The notes under the pieces were generated by a model, which was not told the origin of the DNA, searched no databases, and saw nothing but the letters and a program-made list of their open reading frames with translations. 6,507 nt of DNA from Pseudomonadota bacterium (lineage in GTDB: Bacteria > Desulfobacterota > Anaeroferrophillalia > Anaeroferrophillales > Tharpellaceae): contig WFRT01000307.1 in the NCBI GenBank assembly GCA_015486445.1, positions 1 through 6,507 on the forward strand, given 5' to 3'. The stretch's first letter is position 1. Every line of letters starts with the position of its first letter. Positions 1 to 6,506 of this stretch are shown here, one piece after another. The position numbers and the translations under genes were made by a program.

Positions 1-1812
1 ATCGACGAGCCCAGCCTCCGGGTCCTGGGGCAGTGGCCCTGGCCCCGGGTGGTCCTGGCCCGGATTCTCGAGAAGATCCTGGTCCAGCGGCCGGCCGCCG
101 TGGGTTTTGACATTCTCTTTCCCGAGGCCGACCGGACTTCGCCGGTCGAGTTGAAGAAGTTTTACCGGGAGAGTCTCGGGATTGATATCAACATCGACAG
201 CCTGCCGGCAAAATTGCGCGATCACGACCGTATCTTTGCCCGGGTGCTGGCCTTAGGCCCCGTGGTTCTGCCGCTCTATCTCGGCAACCGGGATGAACCC
301 GGCAACTGCAACCTGGCTTCGTGTCTCGAACTGCTGCGCCTGGAACCCGGGCTCAAACTCCCCGGGGCCCGGTATGTGCTGTGCAATTTCCCGGTTCTCC
401 AGGAGGTCGTGAACGGCAGCGGTTTTATCAATGCCGCGGTCGACAGCGACGGGATTTTACGGCGCAACCTGCTCTTTGTCGGTTACCAGGGCCAGGGCCT
501 GCCGTGTCTTGCCCTGGCGATGCTGGCCCAGGCCGACCCGGAAATCGAAATCCATTCCGTAAAAGGAGGGTGGTCGCCGCTTATGGTTGATTTTGCCGGG
601 CGCAAGATCTTTACCAACCGGCGTGGCGAGGTGCTCAATTACCTTTACGACCGTTCCCGTTTCAAATCGATTTCGGCTTACCAGCTTCTTGCCGGCGGGA
701 TTCCGGAAGGGTTGTTCAGCGGCAAAATGGTTTTGGTCGGGGCTACGGCGACCGGTCTTTTCGATCAGTATACCACTTCCCGGGGGAGGTTTTTGCCCGG
801 GGTTTTTTACCACGCTTCGCTGCTCGAGAACCTGCTCGACGGGCGGACGATCTACCAGCCTGAACTTTCAAAAAAGATCGCCCTGTTTGTCTCCTTCCTG
901 CTCTCGGTCCTGATCCTGAGCCTGATTATCCACCGCCATTACCTGCTGTCCTGGGGATTGTTCTGCGGGGCTTCCCTGGGGGCCCTGATCCTGGCCTGGA
1001 TCATGCTGGGCCGGGGGGTCTATATCTCTCCGGGTTATTTTCTGGCCCCGTTCTTCTGCCTCTTTTTCGTCGTCTCCCTGTTTTTCGCAATCCTGCATTA
1101 TATCGAGCGCCGGCGTTTTCTGGAAGAGCTGGGCGAGGCCCATTCGGCGGCCATCGACAGTATGACCATGGTGGCCGAAAGCCGGGACCTTGAAACCGGG
1201 GCCCACATCATCCGGACCAAGGAGTATGTCGTCACCCTGGCCCGGGCCCTGCGCCGCCAGGGGCATTACCGCGGCCAGCTCGATGTCCGGGTCATCGAAC
1301 TTCTGTACCGGGCCGCGCCCATGCATGATATCGGCAAGGTGGGAATCCCGGATGCGATTTTGTGCAAACCCGGCAAATTGACCGAGGAGGAGTACCGGGT
1401 GATGCAGAGCCATGTCGAGATCGGCCGCTCGATCATCGAAAATGCCATCAACAACTACAGCAAGACCAATGACTTTCTGCTCATGGCCTCCAATATCGCT
1501 TACTGTCATCATGAAAAATGGGACGGGAGCGGCTATCCCCGGGGGGTCGCGGGAGACGAGATTCCGCTGGAAGGACGCCTGATGGCGGTGGCCGATGTTT
1601 TTGACGCCCTGGTCAGCGTCCGCTGTTACAAGGGAGAGCTTTCCTTTGCCGATGCCGAGCGTATCATTGCCGGTGAAAGCGGCCGCCATTTCGATCCCCG
1701 GATTGTCGAGGCTTTTAAGTCGTGCCGCGAAAAGATGCGGAAAATCGCTGCCCGCCACCGGACCCGGGGCGATGATGCGCCCCATGGAGATCTCTACGAC
1801 AGCGTCTTGTGA
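1..1812 (+). CDS. CHASE2-sensor HD-GYP cyclic-di-GMP phosphodiesterase (5'-partial)
   Basis: Likely an inner-membrane receptor that hydrolyses cyclic-di-GMP in the cytoplasm. The frame is open to the window's left edge, and the first codons (IDEPSLRVLGQWPWPR) already match the CHASE2 core. The GTG at 49 is therefore internal, and the start plus the expected N-terminal membrane helix lie upstream. Of 603 visible residues, about 1-285 are CHASE2 (GFINAAVDSDG and GKMVLVGATATGLFDQ motifs). Hydrophobic helices follow at about 293-310, 315-336 and 346-367, then a short linker. The HD-GYP domain spans about 385-590: E398/H402 (ETGAH), H442-D443 and K446 (HDIGK), H471 (HVEIGR), H503-H504 (HHEKWDGSGYP) and D532 (ADVFDAL). 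These match the metal ligands of characterised HD-GYP enzymes, so catalysis is likely intact. The CHASE2 ligand is unknown. The gene converges on the tRNA and ends at a shared terminator hairpin. Confidence 0.93.
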   Translation: MDEPSLRVLGQWPWPRVVLARILEKILVQRPAAVGFDILFPEADRTSPVELKKFYRESLGIDINIDSLPAKLRDHDRIFARVLALGPVVLPLYLGNRDEPGNCNLASCLELLRLEPGLKLPGARYVLCNFPVLQEVVNGSGFINAAVDSDGILRRNLLFVGYQGQGLPCLALAMLAQADPEIEIHSVKGGWSPLMVDFAGRKIFTNRRGEVLNYLYDRSRFKSISAYQLLAGGIPEGLFSGKMVLVGATATGLFDQYTTSRGRFLPGVFYHASLLENLLDGRTIYQPELSKKIALFVSFLLSVLILSLIIHRHYLLSWGLFCGASLGALILAWIMLGRGVYISPGYFLAPFFCLFFVVSLFFAILHYIERRRFLEELGEAHSAAIDSMTMVAESRDLETGAHIIRTKEYVVTLARALRRQGHYRGQLDVRVIELLYRAAPMHDIGKVGIPDAILCKPGKLTEEEYRVMQSHVEIGRSIIENAINNYSKTNDFLLMASNIAYCHHEKWDGSGYPRGVAGDEIPLEGRLMAVADVFDALVSVRCYKGELSFADAERIIAGESGRHFDPRIVEAFKSCREKMRKIAARHRTRGDDAPHGDLYDSVL

Positions 1813-1851
1813 AGTTCCTGGAGAAGCTGAAAAAAGTTCATTTCGGACCAT

Positions 1852-1888
1852 AAAAAAGGGCCATCCATTGAGTGGATGTCCCTTTTAA
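1852..1888. terminator. Bidirectional rho-independent terminator between convergent genes
   Basis: The arms 1854-1867 and 1873-1886 pair over 13 of 14 positions (one C-T mismatch) around the 5-nt loop TTGAG. The stem has A's on its left flank and T's on its right. Read on the - strand, downstream of the tRNA, it ends in six U's, a classic terminator. Read on the + strand, downstream of the HD-GYP stop (1812), it ends in UUUU then AAGUUU, which is somewhat weaker. It lies about 40 nt past the HD-GYP stop and 6 nt past the tRNA CCA end, so it most likely serves both. Confidence 0.88.
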
Positions 1889-1893
1889 GTTTG

Positions 1894-1969
1894 TGGTGGA
1901 GGATAAGGGATTCGAACCCTCGGCCTCAGCATTGCGAACGCTGCGCTCTCCCAACTGAGCTAATCCCCC
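1894..1969 (-). tRNA. tRNA-Ala (anticodon CGC)
   Basis: Reverse-strand cloverleaf of 76 nt including an encoded CCA (TGG at 1894-1896 on the + strand). The acceptor stem is GGGGGAT/ATCCTCC with a G3-U70 wobble, the known alanine identity element. The D-arm is GCTC/GAGC. The anticodon stem is CAGCG/TGCTG with loop TTCGCAA, giving anticodon CGC (+ strand 1934-1936), which reads codon GCG. The variable loop is AGGCC, and the T-arm is GAGGG/CCCTT with loop TTCGAAT. It lies 77 nt downstream of the receiver gene on the same strand, with its own promoter. No integrase or duplicated 3' end is seen here, so nothing suggests it is an occupied attachment site. Confidence 0.97.
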
Positions 1970-1998
1970 GGGTTTTCCCCGAATTTCGAGGAGGCCCG

Positions 1999-2027
1999 TT
2001 TCTACTAGAAAAGGGGGCGGCTGTCAA
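1999..2027 (-). promoter_or_regulatory. Sigma70-type promoter of tRNA-Ala
   Basis: On the reverse strand, a perfect -35 box TTGACA (2027-2022) is followed by a 17-bp spacer and the -10 box TAGAAA (2004-1999; 4 of 6 matches to TATAAT). Next comes a GC-rich discriminator, CGGGCC. Transcription should begin near 1992, giving a leader of about 20-25 nt before the mature tRNA 5' end at 1969. A GC-rich discriminator is typical of stable-RNA promoters under stringent control in well-studied bacteria; that this applies here is inference. Confidence 0.7.
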
Positions 2028-2046
2028 TTCTATTTTTTGCCCGGTT

Positions 2047-2436
2047 TCAGGCTCCGCACCGCTCCGGGTAGCGCCGGCACAGGACCTCGCGGATGGCCTT
2101 TTTAAGCTCCTCCAGGCTGGCCGCCTTGACAACATAGGCATCCGAGGCCCAGGTCGTGAAATCCTGCTTGTAGTCGCTGTAGGCCGAGCAGAGGATAACC
2201 GGCAGGTCGCGATCGATCTCCTTGATCCGGACCAGGGCGTCAACCCCGGAAATGCCGGGCAGCTTGATGTCCATGACCACCAGGTCGGGCCGGGTGGCGG
2301 CGATCTTGTCCAGGGCCTCCTCGCCGCTGGCCGCGGCCGTGACCTGGTAGCCCTCATCCCCGAGTTCCTCGAGGTAGAGCAGGCGGATGTTTTCTTCGTC
2401 GTCCGCCACCAGGATGGAAAATTGCTGCTGGGTCAT
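2047..2436 (-). CDS. Single-domain (CheY-like) response regulator
   Basis: A 129-residue receiver domain with no attached output domain, likely the phosphoryl acceptor of the histidine kinase encoded 24 nt upstream. The visible active site has acidic pair D12-D13 (VADDEEN), phospho-acceptor D56 (VVMDIKLPG), S84 (ILCSAYSDY) and K104 (YVVKAAS). The residue after the lysine is alanine instead of the usual proline. I recall a subfamily with this C-terminal pattern (SDAYVVK followed by a small residue), so it may be a subfamily trait. The ATG at 2436 is chosen because GAGGTG (2448-2443) lies 6 nt ahead as a good ribosome binding site. A GTG at 2445, which would add three residues, overlaps that site and is less likely. 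Signalling must pass through a partner not seen here, or the domain may act as a phosphate sink. Last protein gene of the apparent glgA-kinase-receiver operon. Confidence 0.93.
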   Translation of the reverse strand: MTQQQFSILVADDEENIRLLYLEELGDEGYQVTAAASGEEALDKIAATRPDLVVMDIKLPGISGVDALVRIKEIDRDLPVILCSAYSDYKQDFTTWASDAYVVKAASLEELKKAIREVLCRRYPERCGA

Positions 2437-2460
2437 GATTTTCACCTCGTCTTTTCTATT

Positions 2461-4848
2461 TTATGGTTGTTTTATCGTGTGTTTGACATGTTTGACGGGG
2501 AGGGTGGCAACCATCCTGACCCCGGTTCCAACCCGGTTGTGAAAATGAATGTCGCCTCCGTGGTTCAGCATGATGCGGTAGCAGATCGGCAGGCCGAGGC
2601 CGGTGCCGCTGTGCTTGGTGGTGAAAAAAGGATTGAAGATGTCGTGGATGACCTTTTCCGGGATGCCTCCGCCGTTGTCTTCGACCTCGATCAGGGCGTA
2701 GCGGCGGCGGCTTTCGATTTCGCAGTAGGAGGCGGTTCGCAGGCGGATGAATTTGGGAGCCTCGTCAGGGATTTCGCTTAATGCCTGGATGCTGTTGTTG
2801 ACGAGGTTGACCAGGACCTGCTTGATCTGGTTGCCGTCGCACTCCACCGGTTCGAGATCCGGCGCCAGCTGCAGCTTGAATTCGATGTTGCCGTTTTTCA
2901 ACTCCCGGGTGAAAAGATCGCGGGTTTCCCGGGCCAGCTGGTTGAGGTCGGTGGGGGTGAAATTGTCGGTTTCAGGCCGGGAGAGGGCCAGTACGTTGTT
3001 GACGATTCCTTCCAGGCGCTCGATTTCCTTGGTGATGATCCGGCTGTAATTCTTTTCCCGGGTGTCGTCGGGGATCTTTTTGTGCAGGCGCCGGGCGAAC
3101 CCGCCGATGGAAACCAGGGGATTTTTGATCTCGTGGGCGATGCTGGCCGCCATCTCTCCCAGGGCGACCAGTTTTTCACTCTGGTTTAAGCGGAGCTGAG
3201 CCTGGTTCAGGTTGTCGAGAGAACTTCTCAGGCTCAGGTAGAGACGGGTGTTGTCGAGGGCCAGGGCGGCGGCGTCGGTAAACAGGGTGATGTAATTGAG
3301 ATCTTCGTCGTTGAAATGATCGGCCGCGGCCAGCAGCAGGCCGGAACTTTTTTCCTGGCCCGACAGGGGGATGACGATGACCCGGGTCTGCGGCAGGAAT
3401 TCCGGGAACCGGCTGTCGATTGCCGTGATGATGCTGGTCGGCAGGATGGCCGGTCGACCCTTGGCCAGGGCCTGCTGAAAGCGCGGCGGGGTTGTTTCCA
3501 GGGGCGGCAGGACCAGGCCGGTCAGCCGTTTCCGCAGGGACTCGGGCGGGTCCAGGCTGGCGGCCAGCAGGTGGTTGTTCAACTCGTCATCGTCGCCGGT
3601 GAGTTTTTCCAGGGGTCGCCCGCCCGGCGGGGTCCGGGCGTAAAAAACCTGTGCTTCCGAAGGCTTTTTCCCGGTTTCCAGGTAGAGGGCGGCAAGGCTT
3701 CCGAAGCCCTCCGGGCTGACCAGGGCGCCCAGGGTCAGGCGAATGATTTTTTCGGTGCTGTTGGCCGCCATCAGGGAATTCTTGATCCGGTGCAGCAGGG
3801 TCAGTTGCCGGTTGCGCCGGGCCGCAGCCCGGGTGGCGCTTTCCAGTTGCCGGCGGGCCTGCTCCCTTTCCACGGTGGCGGCGATATGCAGGGCCAGGAT
3901 CTCCAGGAGTTCGAGTTCCTCGTCTTCGATGGGCATGATTTCGCGGGAAAAATCATTGTCGACCAGGAAAAACTCAAGGTTTCCGAGGCCTCCTTGCGGT
4001 CCCGGCAGGGGGGCGATAATGTGGGCCAGAAAGCGTTTGAAAAAGGTTTCATAGGCCGGTTCGGCTGCCATGTTGCTGTGGCGGTCGATGACCTTGAGGG
4101 TCGTGAGGCTGTGTCTGTCCGGGCCCCGGCTGACGGCTTCGATCATGGCCCTCTGTTCCGGGTCGAGCCGGCCGTGTTCGATAACCCGCAGCCCGTTTCC
4201 GGGGGTAAAGATGTTGAGCCGGGCGATCGAGTTGGCGAAAAAGAGCGGCGCGGCACTGGGCAGTCTGGAGAAAACCTCGTCCAGCCGGCCGCCGGAGTTG
4301 AGCCAGACTCCGACCTGGTGCAGGAACTTCAGCTGCTGGACCAGGATCCGGTCGCGCTCCCGGTGGGTGGCGCAGCGCAGGGAGAGGGTCAGGAGCCGGG
4401 CGATCACCTGGATGAAGCGGATTCTTTCCGAGTCGTCCGGGAGCGGGATTTTCCCGGCCAGGACCATGATCCCGTAGGTCTGCTCTTCATCGTGCAGGGG
4501 GAAGCTCCAGCCGTATGGGTGTTCGAGGCGGAAGCGGTCGCCGGGCGGGCAGCTGTCGGGCGTGAAGGCCTGGGGAATCAGGGTGGATGTCGGGGCCAGC
4601 AGGGGGTCGTCGGGGGCCGGCAGGCGGTAGGAGATGGTCCCGGGAAACTTGAGGGTTCCTTCGGGCCCGGCCGCCACCCGCAAAAGCAGGAGCTGGCGGC
4701 GGCTGACCAGGTAGAAGGCGACGACCGGGGCCAGCTCATGCCGGCAGAGGCAGGTTCCGGCCCGGGCCAGCCGTTCGCTGATCCTGGAGGTGTCGGCGCT
4801 GATTTCGATGATCCGACTTAAAATCTCGTTTTCCCGCCGTGGATTCAT
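2461..4848 (-). CDS. Soluble multi-GAF sensor histidine kinase
   Basis: A 795-residue hybridless histidine kinase that probably phosphorylates the adjacent receiver. No signal peptide or membrane helix is seen, so it should be cytoplasmic. The N-terminal 540 residues look like three GAF-type sensor regions (about 8-165, 170-325 and 350-540) joined by charged, helical linkers. The boundaries come from pattern reading and are approximate. A coiled segment (about 540-563) leads into HisKA with the H-box at H572 (IAHEIKNPL). The HATPase domain (about 660-785) has the N-box (QVLVNLVNNSIQA), G1 around D724 (VEDNGGGIP), F-box (IFNPFFTTK) and G2 at 748-754 (GTGLGLP). All catalytic boxes look intact. 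The start is the ATG at 4848, whose last bases overlap the glgA stop (ATGA), although the frame stays open upstream to 5082 inside glgA. Only weak Shine-Dalgarno sequence precedes it, so expression probably depends on translational coupling. The ligand is unknown. Confidence 0.93.
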   Translation of the reverse strand: MNPRRENEILSRIIEISADTSRISERLARAGTCLCRHELAPVVAFYLVSRRQLLLLRVAAGPEGTLKFPGTISYRLPAPDDPLLAPTSTLIPQAFTPDSCPPGDRFRLEHPYGWSFPLHDEEQTYGIMVLAGKIPLPDDSERIRFIQVIARLLTLSLRCATHRERDRILVQQLKFLHQVGVWLNSGGRLDEVFSRLPSAAPLFFANSIARLNIFTPGNGLRVIEHGRLDPEQRAMIEAVSRGPDRHSLTTLKVIDRHSNMAAEPAYETFFKRFLAHIIAPLPGPQGGLGNLEFFLVDNDFSREIMPIEDEELELLEILALHIAATVEREQARRQLESATRAAARRNRQLTLLHRIKNSLMAANSTEKIIRLTLGALVSPEGFGSLAALYLETGKKPSEAQVFYARTPPGGRPLEKLTGDDDELNNHLLAASLDPPESLRKRLTGLVLPPLETTPPRFQQALAKGRPAILPTSIITAIDSRFPEFLPQTRVIVIPLSGQEKSSGLLLAAADHFNDEDLNYITLFTDAAALALDNTRLYLSLRSSLDNLNQAQLRLNQSEKLVALGEMAASIAHEIKNPLVSIGGFARRLHKKIPDDTREKNYSRIITKEIERLEGIVNNVLALSRPETDNFTPTDLNQLARETRDLFTRELKNGNIEFKLQLAPDLEPVECDGNQIKQVLVNLVNNSIQALSEIPDEAPKFIRLRTASYCEIESRRRYALIEVEDNGGGIPEKVIHDIFNPFFTTKHSGTGLGLPICYRIMLNHGGDIHFHNRVGTGVRMVATLPVKHVKHTIKQP

Positions 4849-6314
4849 GGCTTTTCCGCCGCAGTTTTTTTTGCCTTGAGGGCGGTTTCGTAGAGCTCTT
4901 CGTAACGGCCGGCGCTCTGCGACCAGGAGAAGTCGCAGGCCATGGCCCGGCGCCGCAGCTTCCACCAGAGGTGGGGTTTTTTCCGGAACATGGTGAGGGC
5001 CTGTTCCAGTTTGCCGGCCAGGGCCAGGGCCTCGTAGGGGATGAATTTGAAGCCGTTGCCGCGGTTGTGTTGCGGCTCGCACTCATCGATACTGTCGTTC
5101 AGCCCGCCGACCGCCCGGACCACGGGAATGGTGCCGTAGCGCAGGCTGTACATCTGGTTGAGGCCGCAGGGCTCGTAACGGGAGGGCATCAGGAAAAGAT
5201 CGGCCCCGGCCTCGATCCGGTGGGCCAGCCGGTTGTCGTAGGCGGGCCGGAAGGCGATGCGGTCGGGAAACTTCAGGGCGCAATCGCCAAGGGCCTGCTC
5301 ATATTTTGCTTCGCCCGTGCCAAGGATGACAAAATAACAATTAAACCGGTAAGATTTCTCTAATAGTTCAAGTACAAGTTCAATTCCCTTCTGCTCCACC
5401 AGGCGGGAAATCATGCCGACCACCGGGGTTGCGGGATCGTTCGGCAGGCCCAGTTCATTGAGCAGGGTTTCCCGGCAGCGACGTTTTCCGGCCATGCGCC
5501 CGGGCTTAAAACGGTGGCTGATCAGGGGGTCGGTGGCCGGGTTCCACTCCTCGTAGTCGACCCCGTTGAGGATCCCGTAAAGGCAGTCGGCCCGGTGGCG
5601 CAGAACCGGATCGAGGCCGCAGCCGAACTCCGGTTCGAGAATCTCCCGGCTGTAGGTCGGGCTGACCGTGTTCAGGAGGTCGGCGTAGACCACCCCGCCC
5701 TTGAGCAGGTTGAGCCGGTCGTAGTATTCCAGCTTCTCGAAAGTGAATTCCTCCCAGCCCAGCCCGGTCAGGGGAAAAATCTCTTTTCCCTGGATCCCCT
5801 GGTAGGCGAGGTTGTGGATCGTAAACAGCGAGGCGCTGTTTTCTCCGAGGTCGCGGTAGAGGGTCTTCAGATAGACCGGGATGAGCCCGGTCTGCCAGTC
5901 GTGGGCGTGGTAGAGGTCGATTGCCAGGCCGAGTTTGCGGACCGTTTCGAGCACGGCCCGGCAGAAAAAGATGAAACGGGCGCCGTTGTCCGGGTACTCC
6001 CCGCCGGGCGGGCCGTAAAGCCGGGGGCGGTCGAAAAAGGGGTCGCAGCCGATAAACCAGCTGGTCAGGCCGGGGTCGCCGGCGGTGGGGCGGTAAACGA
6101 TGCCTTCCAGCTTTTCCCCGCCCATGGGGATCTCAACCCGGGCGACCTCCTCCAGGTTAAGCCGGTTTTTTCTGATTTCCCGGTAGAGGGGCAGAAAAAG
6201 CTCGACCTGGTGCCCGCGCGCCGCCAGGGTCCGGGGCAGGTGGCCGGCGACATCGGCCAGGCCGCCGGTCTTGACGTGGGGCAGGGCTTCGGAAACCGCG
6301 AAAAGGATGTTCAT
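4845..6314 (-). CDS. glgA: Glycogen synthase (ADP-glucose starch/glycogen glucosyltransferase, GT5)
   Basis: Cytoplasmic enzyme that adds glucose from a nucleotide sugar (normally ADP-glucose in bacteria) to alpha-1,4-glucan chains in glycogen synthesis. It has 489 residues; the family is usually near 480. The N-terminal GT-B half has the sugar-nucleotide loop KTGGLADV (K15-V22), HDWQTG (138-143) and TIHNLAYQG. The C-terminal half has VVGMISRLVEQKG, then RYEPCGLNQMYS with the conserved acidic residue at E381, then GTIPVVRAVGGLNDS. The start is the ATG at 6314 because the conserved N-terminal strand (MNILFAVSEALP) begins there. The preceding GGCGGA is a modest ribosome site. The TGA at 4847-4845 overlaps the kinase ATG, and no glgB, glgC or glgP gene is within view. 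Codons around residues 309-329 are strikingly AT-rich (TTA, CTA, AAT, TGT) compared with the rest of the gene. The reading frame and family motifs continue through that patch. Confidence 0.97.
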   Translation of the reverse strand: MNILFAVSEALPHVKTGGLADVAGHLPRTLAARGHQVELFLPLYREIRKNRLNLEEVARVEIPMGGEKLEGIVYRPTAGDPGLTSWFIGCDPFFDRPRLYGPPGGEYPDNGARFIFFCRAVLETVRKLGLAIDLYHAHDWQTGLIPVYLKTLYRDLGENSASLFTIHNLAYQGIQGKEIFPLTGLGWEEFTFEKLEYYDRLNLLKGGVVYADLLNTVSPTYSREILEPEFGCGLDPVLRHRADCLYGILNGVDYEEWNPATDPLISHRFKPGRMAGKRRCRETLLNELGLPNDPATPVVGMISRLVEQKGIELVLELLEKSYRFNCYFVILGTGEAKYEQALGDCALKFPDRIAFRPAYDNRLAHRIEAGADLFLMPSRYEPCGLNQMYSLRYGTIPVVRAVGGLNDSIDECEPQHNRGNGFKFIPYEALALAGKLEQALTMFRKKPHLWWKLRRRAMACDFSWSQSAGRYEELYETALKAKKTAAEKP

Positions 6315-6380
6315 GTTGATCCGCCGGATGGGTTGAGGGTTTACCGTTTGTGATTCGTAACTATTCAGCTAAATTTTATC

Positions 6381-6414
6381 TCCCCTCTTTCAGGAGGGGG
6401 CGGGGGTGGTTTTT
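6381..6414. repeat. Palindromic G/C-run element upstream of glgA
   Basis: TCCCCTC (6381-6387) and GAGGGGG (6394-6400) pair as a 7-bp stem (one T-G wobble) around the loop TTTCAG. A second G run and TGG follow, and then five T's at 6410-6414. The layout resembles short G/C-run palindromes scattered through many bacterial genomes; that likeness is from memory and only one copy is in this window. The T tract sits 9 nt beyond the stem, so it is a poor rho-independent terminator. If transcribed from upstream it would lie in the glgA leader. Confidence 0.5.
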
Positions 6415-6468
6415 CTGAGCGGTTTCGGAAAGATTTCGTTGTTTTTCCCAGCGAGCGGGAGCCCATAA

Positions 6469-6506
6469 GCATTGCAACTGTCTGAGCGTAGCGAGTTTTG
6501 CAATGC
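6469..6506. repeat. Inverted repeat at the window edge (GCATTGCAA ... TTGCAATGC)
   Basis: Perfect 9-nt arms GCATTGCAA (6469-6477) and TTGCAATGC (6498-6506) flank a 20-nt loop containing GAGCGTAGCGAG. ACT/AGT next to the arms could extend the pairing across a 2-nt bulge. Nearby 6446-6460 (TCCC-AGCGAGC-GGGA) shares the AGCGAG word, so both may belong to one larger repetitive extragenic element cut by the window end. It could also be a regulator-binding palindrome or an RNA hairpin of a neighbouring transcript. No convincing sigma70 promoter for glgA was found in 6315-6507; only an isolated TAAAAT on the - strand (near 6373-6378) resembles a -10 box. Confidence 0.5.

Noticed and set aside
49..51. 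GTG as the start of the CHASE2-HD-GYP gene
   Set aside because: The frame is open upstream to base 1, and the codons before it encode the conserved CHASE2 SL-x-x-LGQWPWPR segment, so the true start is outside the window.
868..1851. A 327-codon open frame on the - strand, antisense to the membrane and HD-GYP region
   Set aside because: It shadows a well-supported gene and shows no family motif; it also runs through the shared terminator.
1894..1969. The tRNA-Ala 3' end as an integration (att) site
   Set aside because: No integrase gene or duplicated tRNA 3' end is present in the window.
2437..2445. GTG at 2445 as the start of the receiver
   Set aside because: This GTG is part of the GAGGTG ribosome site that is well spaced for the ATG at 2436.
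1876..2781. A 301-codon + strand frame across the tRNA, the receiver and the kinase 3' end
   Set aside because: It reads through a tRNA gene and lies antisense to two real genes; no domain is visible.
3316..4821. A 501-codon open frame on the + strand, antisense to the histidine kinase
   Set aside because: The opposite frame has clear kinase motifs. The antisense product is low-complexity (rich in G, Q, D and V) with no recognisable domain, as expected from GC-rich codon bias.
4849..5082. An N-terminal extension of the histidine kinase into glgA
   Set aside because: It would overlap the conserved glgA C-terminus in another frame. The extension looks like translated noise, and the ATGA overlap at 4848-4845 gives a natural start.
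5340..5400. An internal promoter in the AT-rich patch of glgA driving the kinase
   Set aside because: TTGAAC/TTGTAC boxes exist on the - strand, but no good -10 box lies at 16-18 bp; the best candidate (TCTTAC) matches only 3 of 6.
5514..6353. A 279-codon + strand frame antisense to glgA
   Set aside because: Composition-driven shadow of glgA with no recognisable motif.
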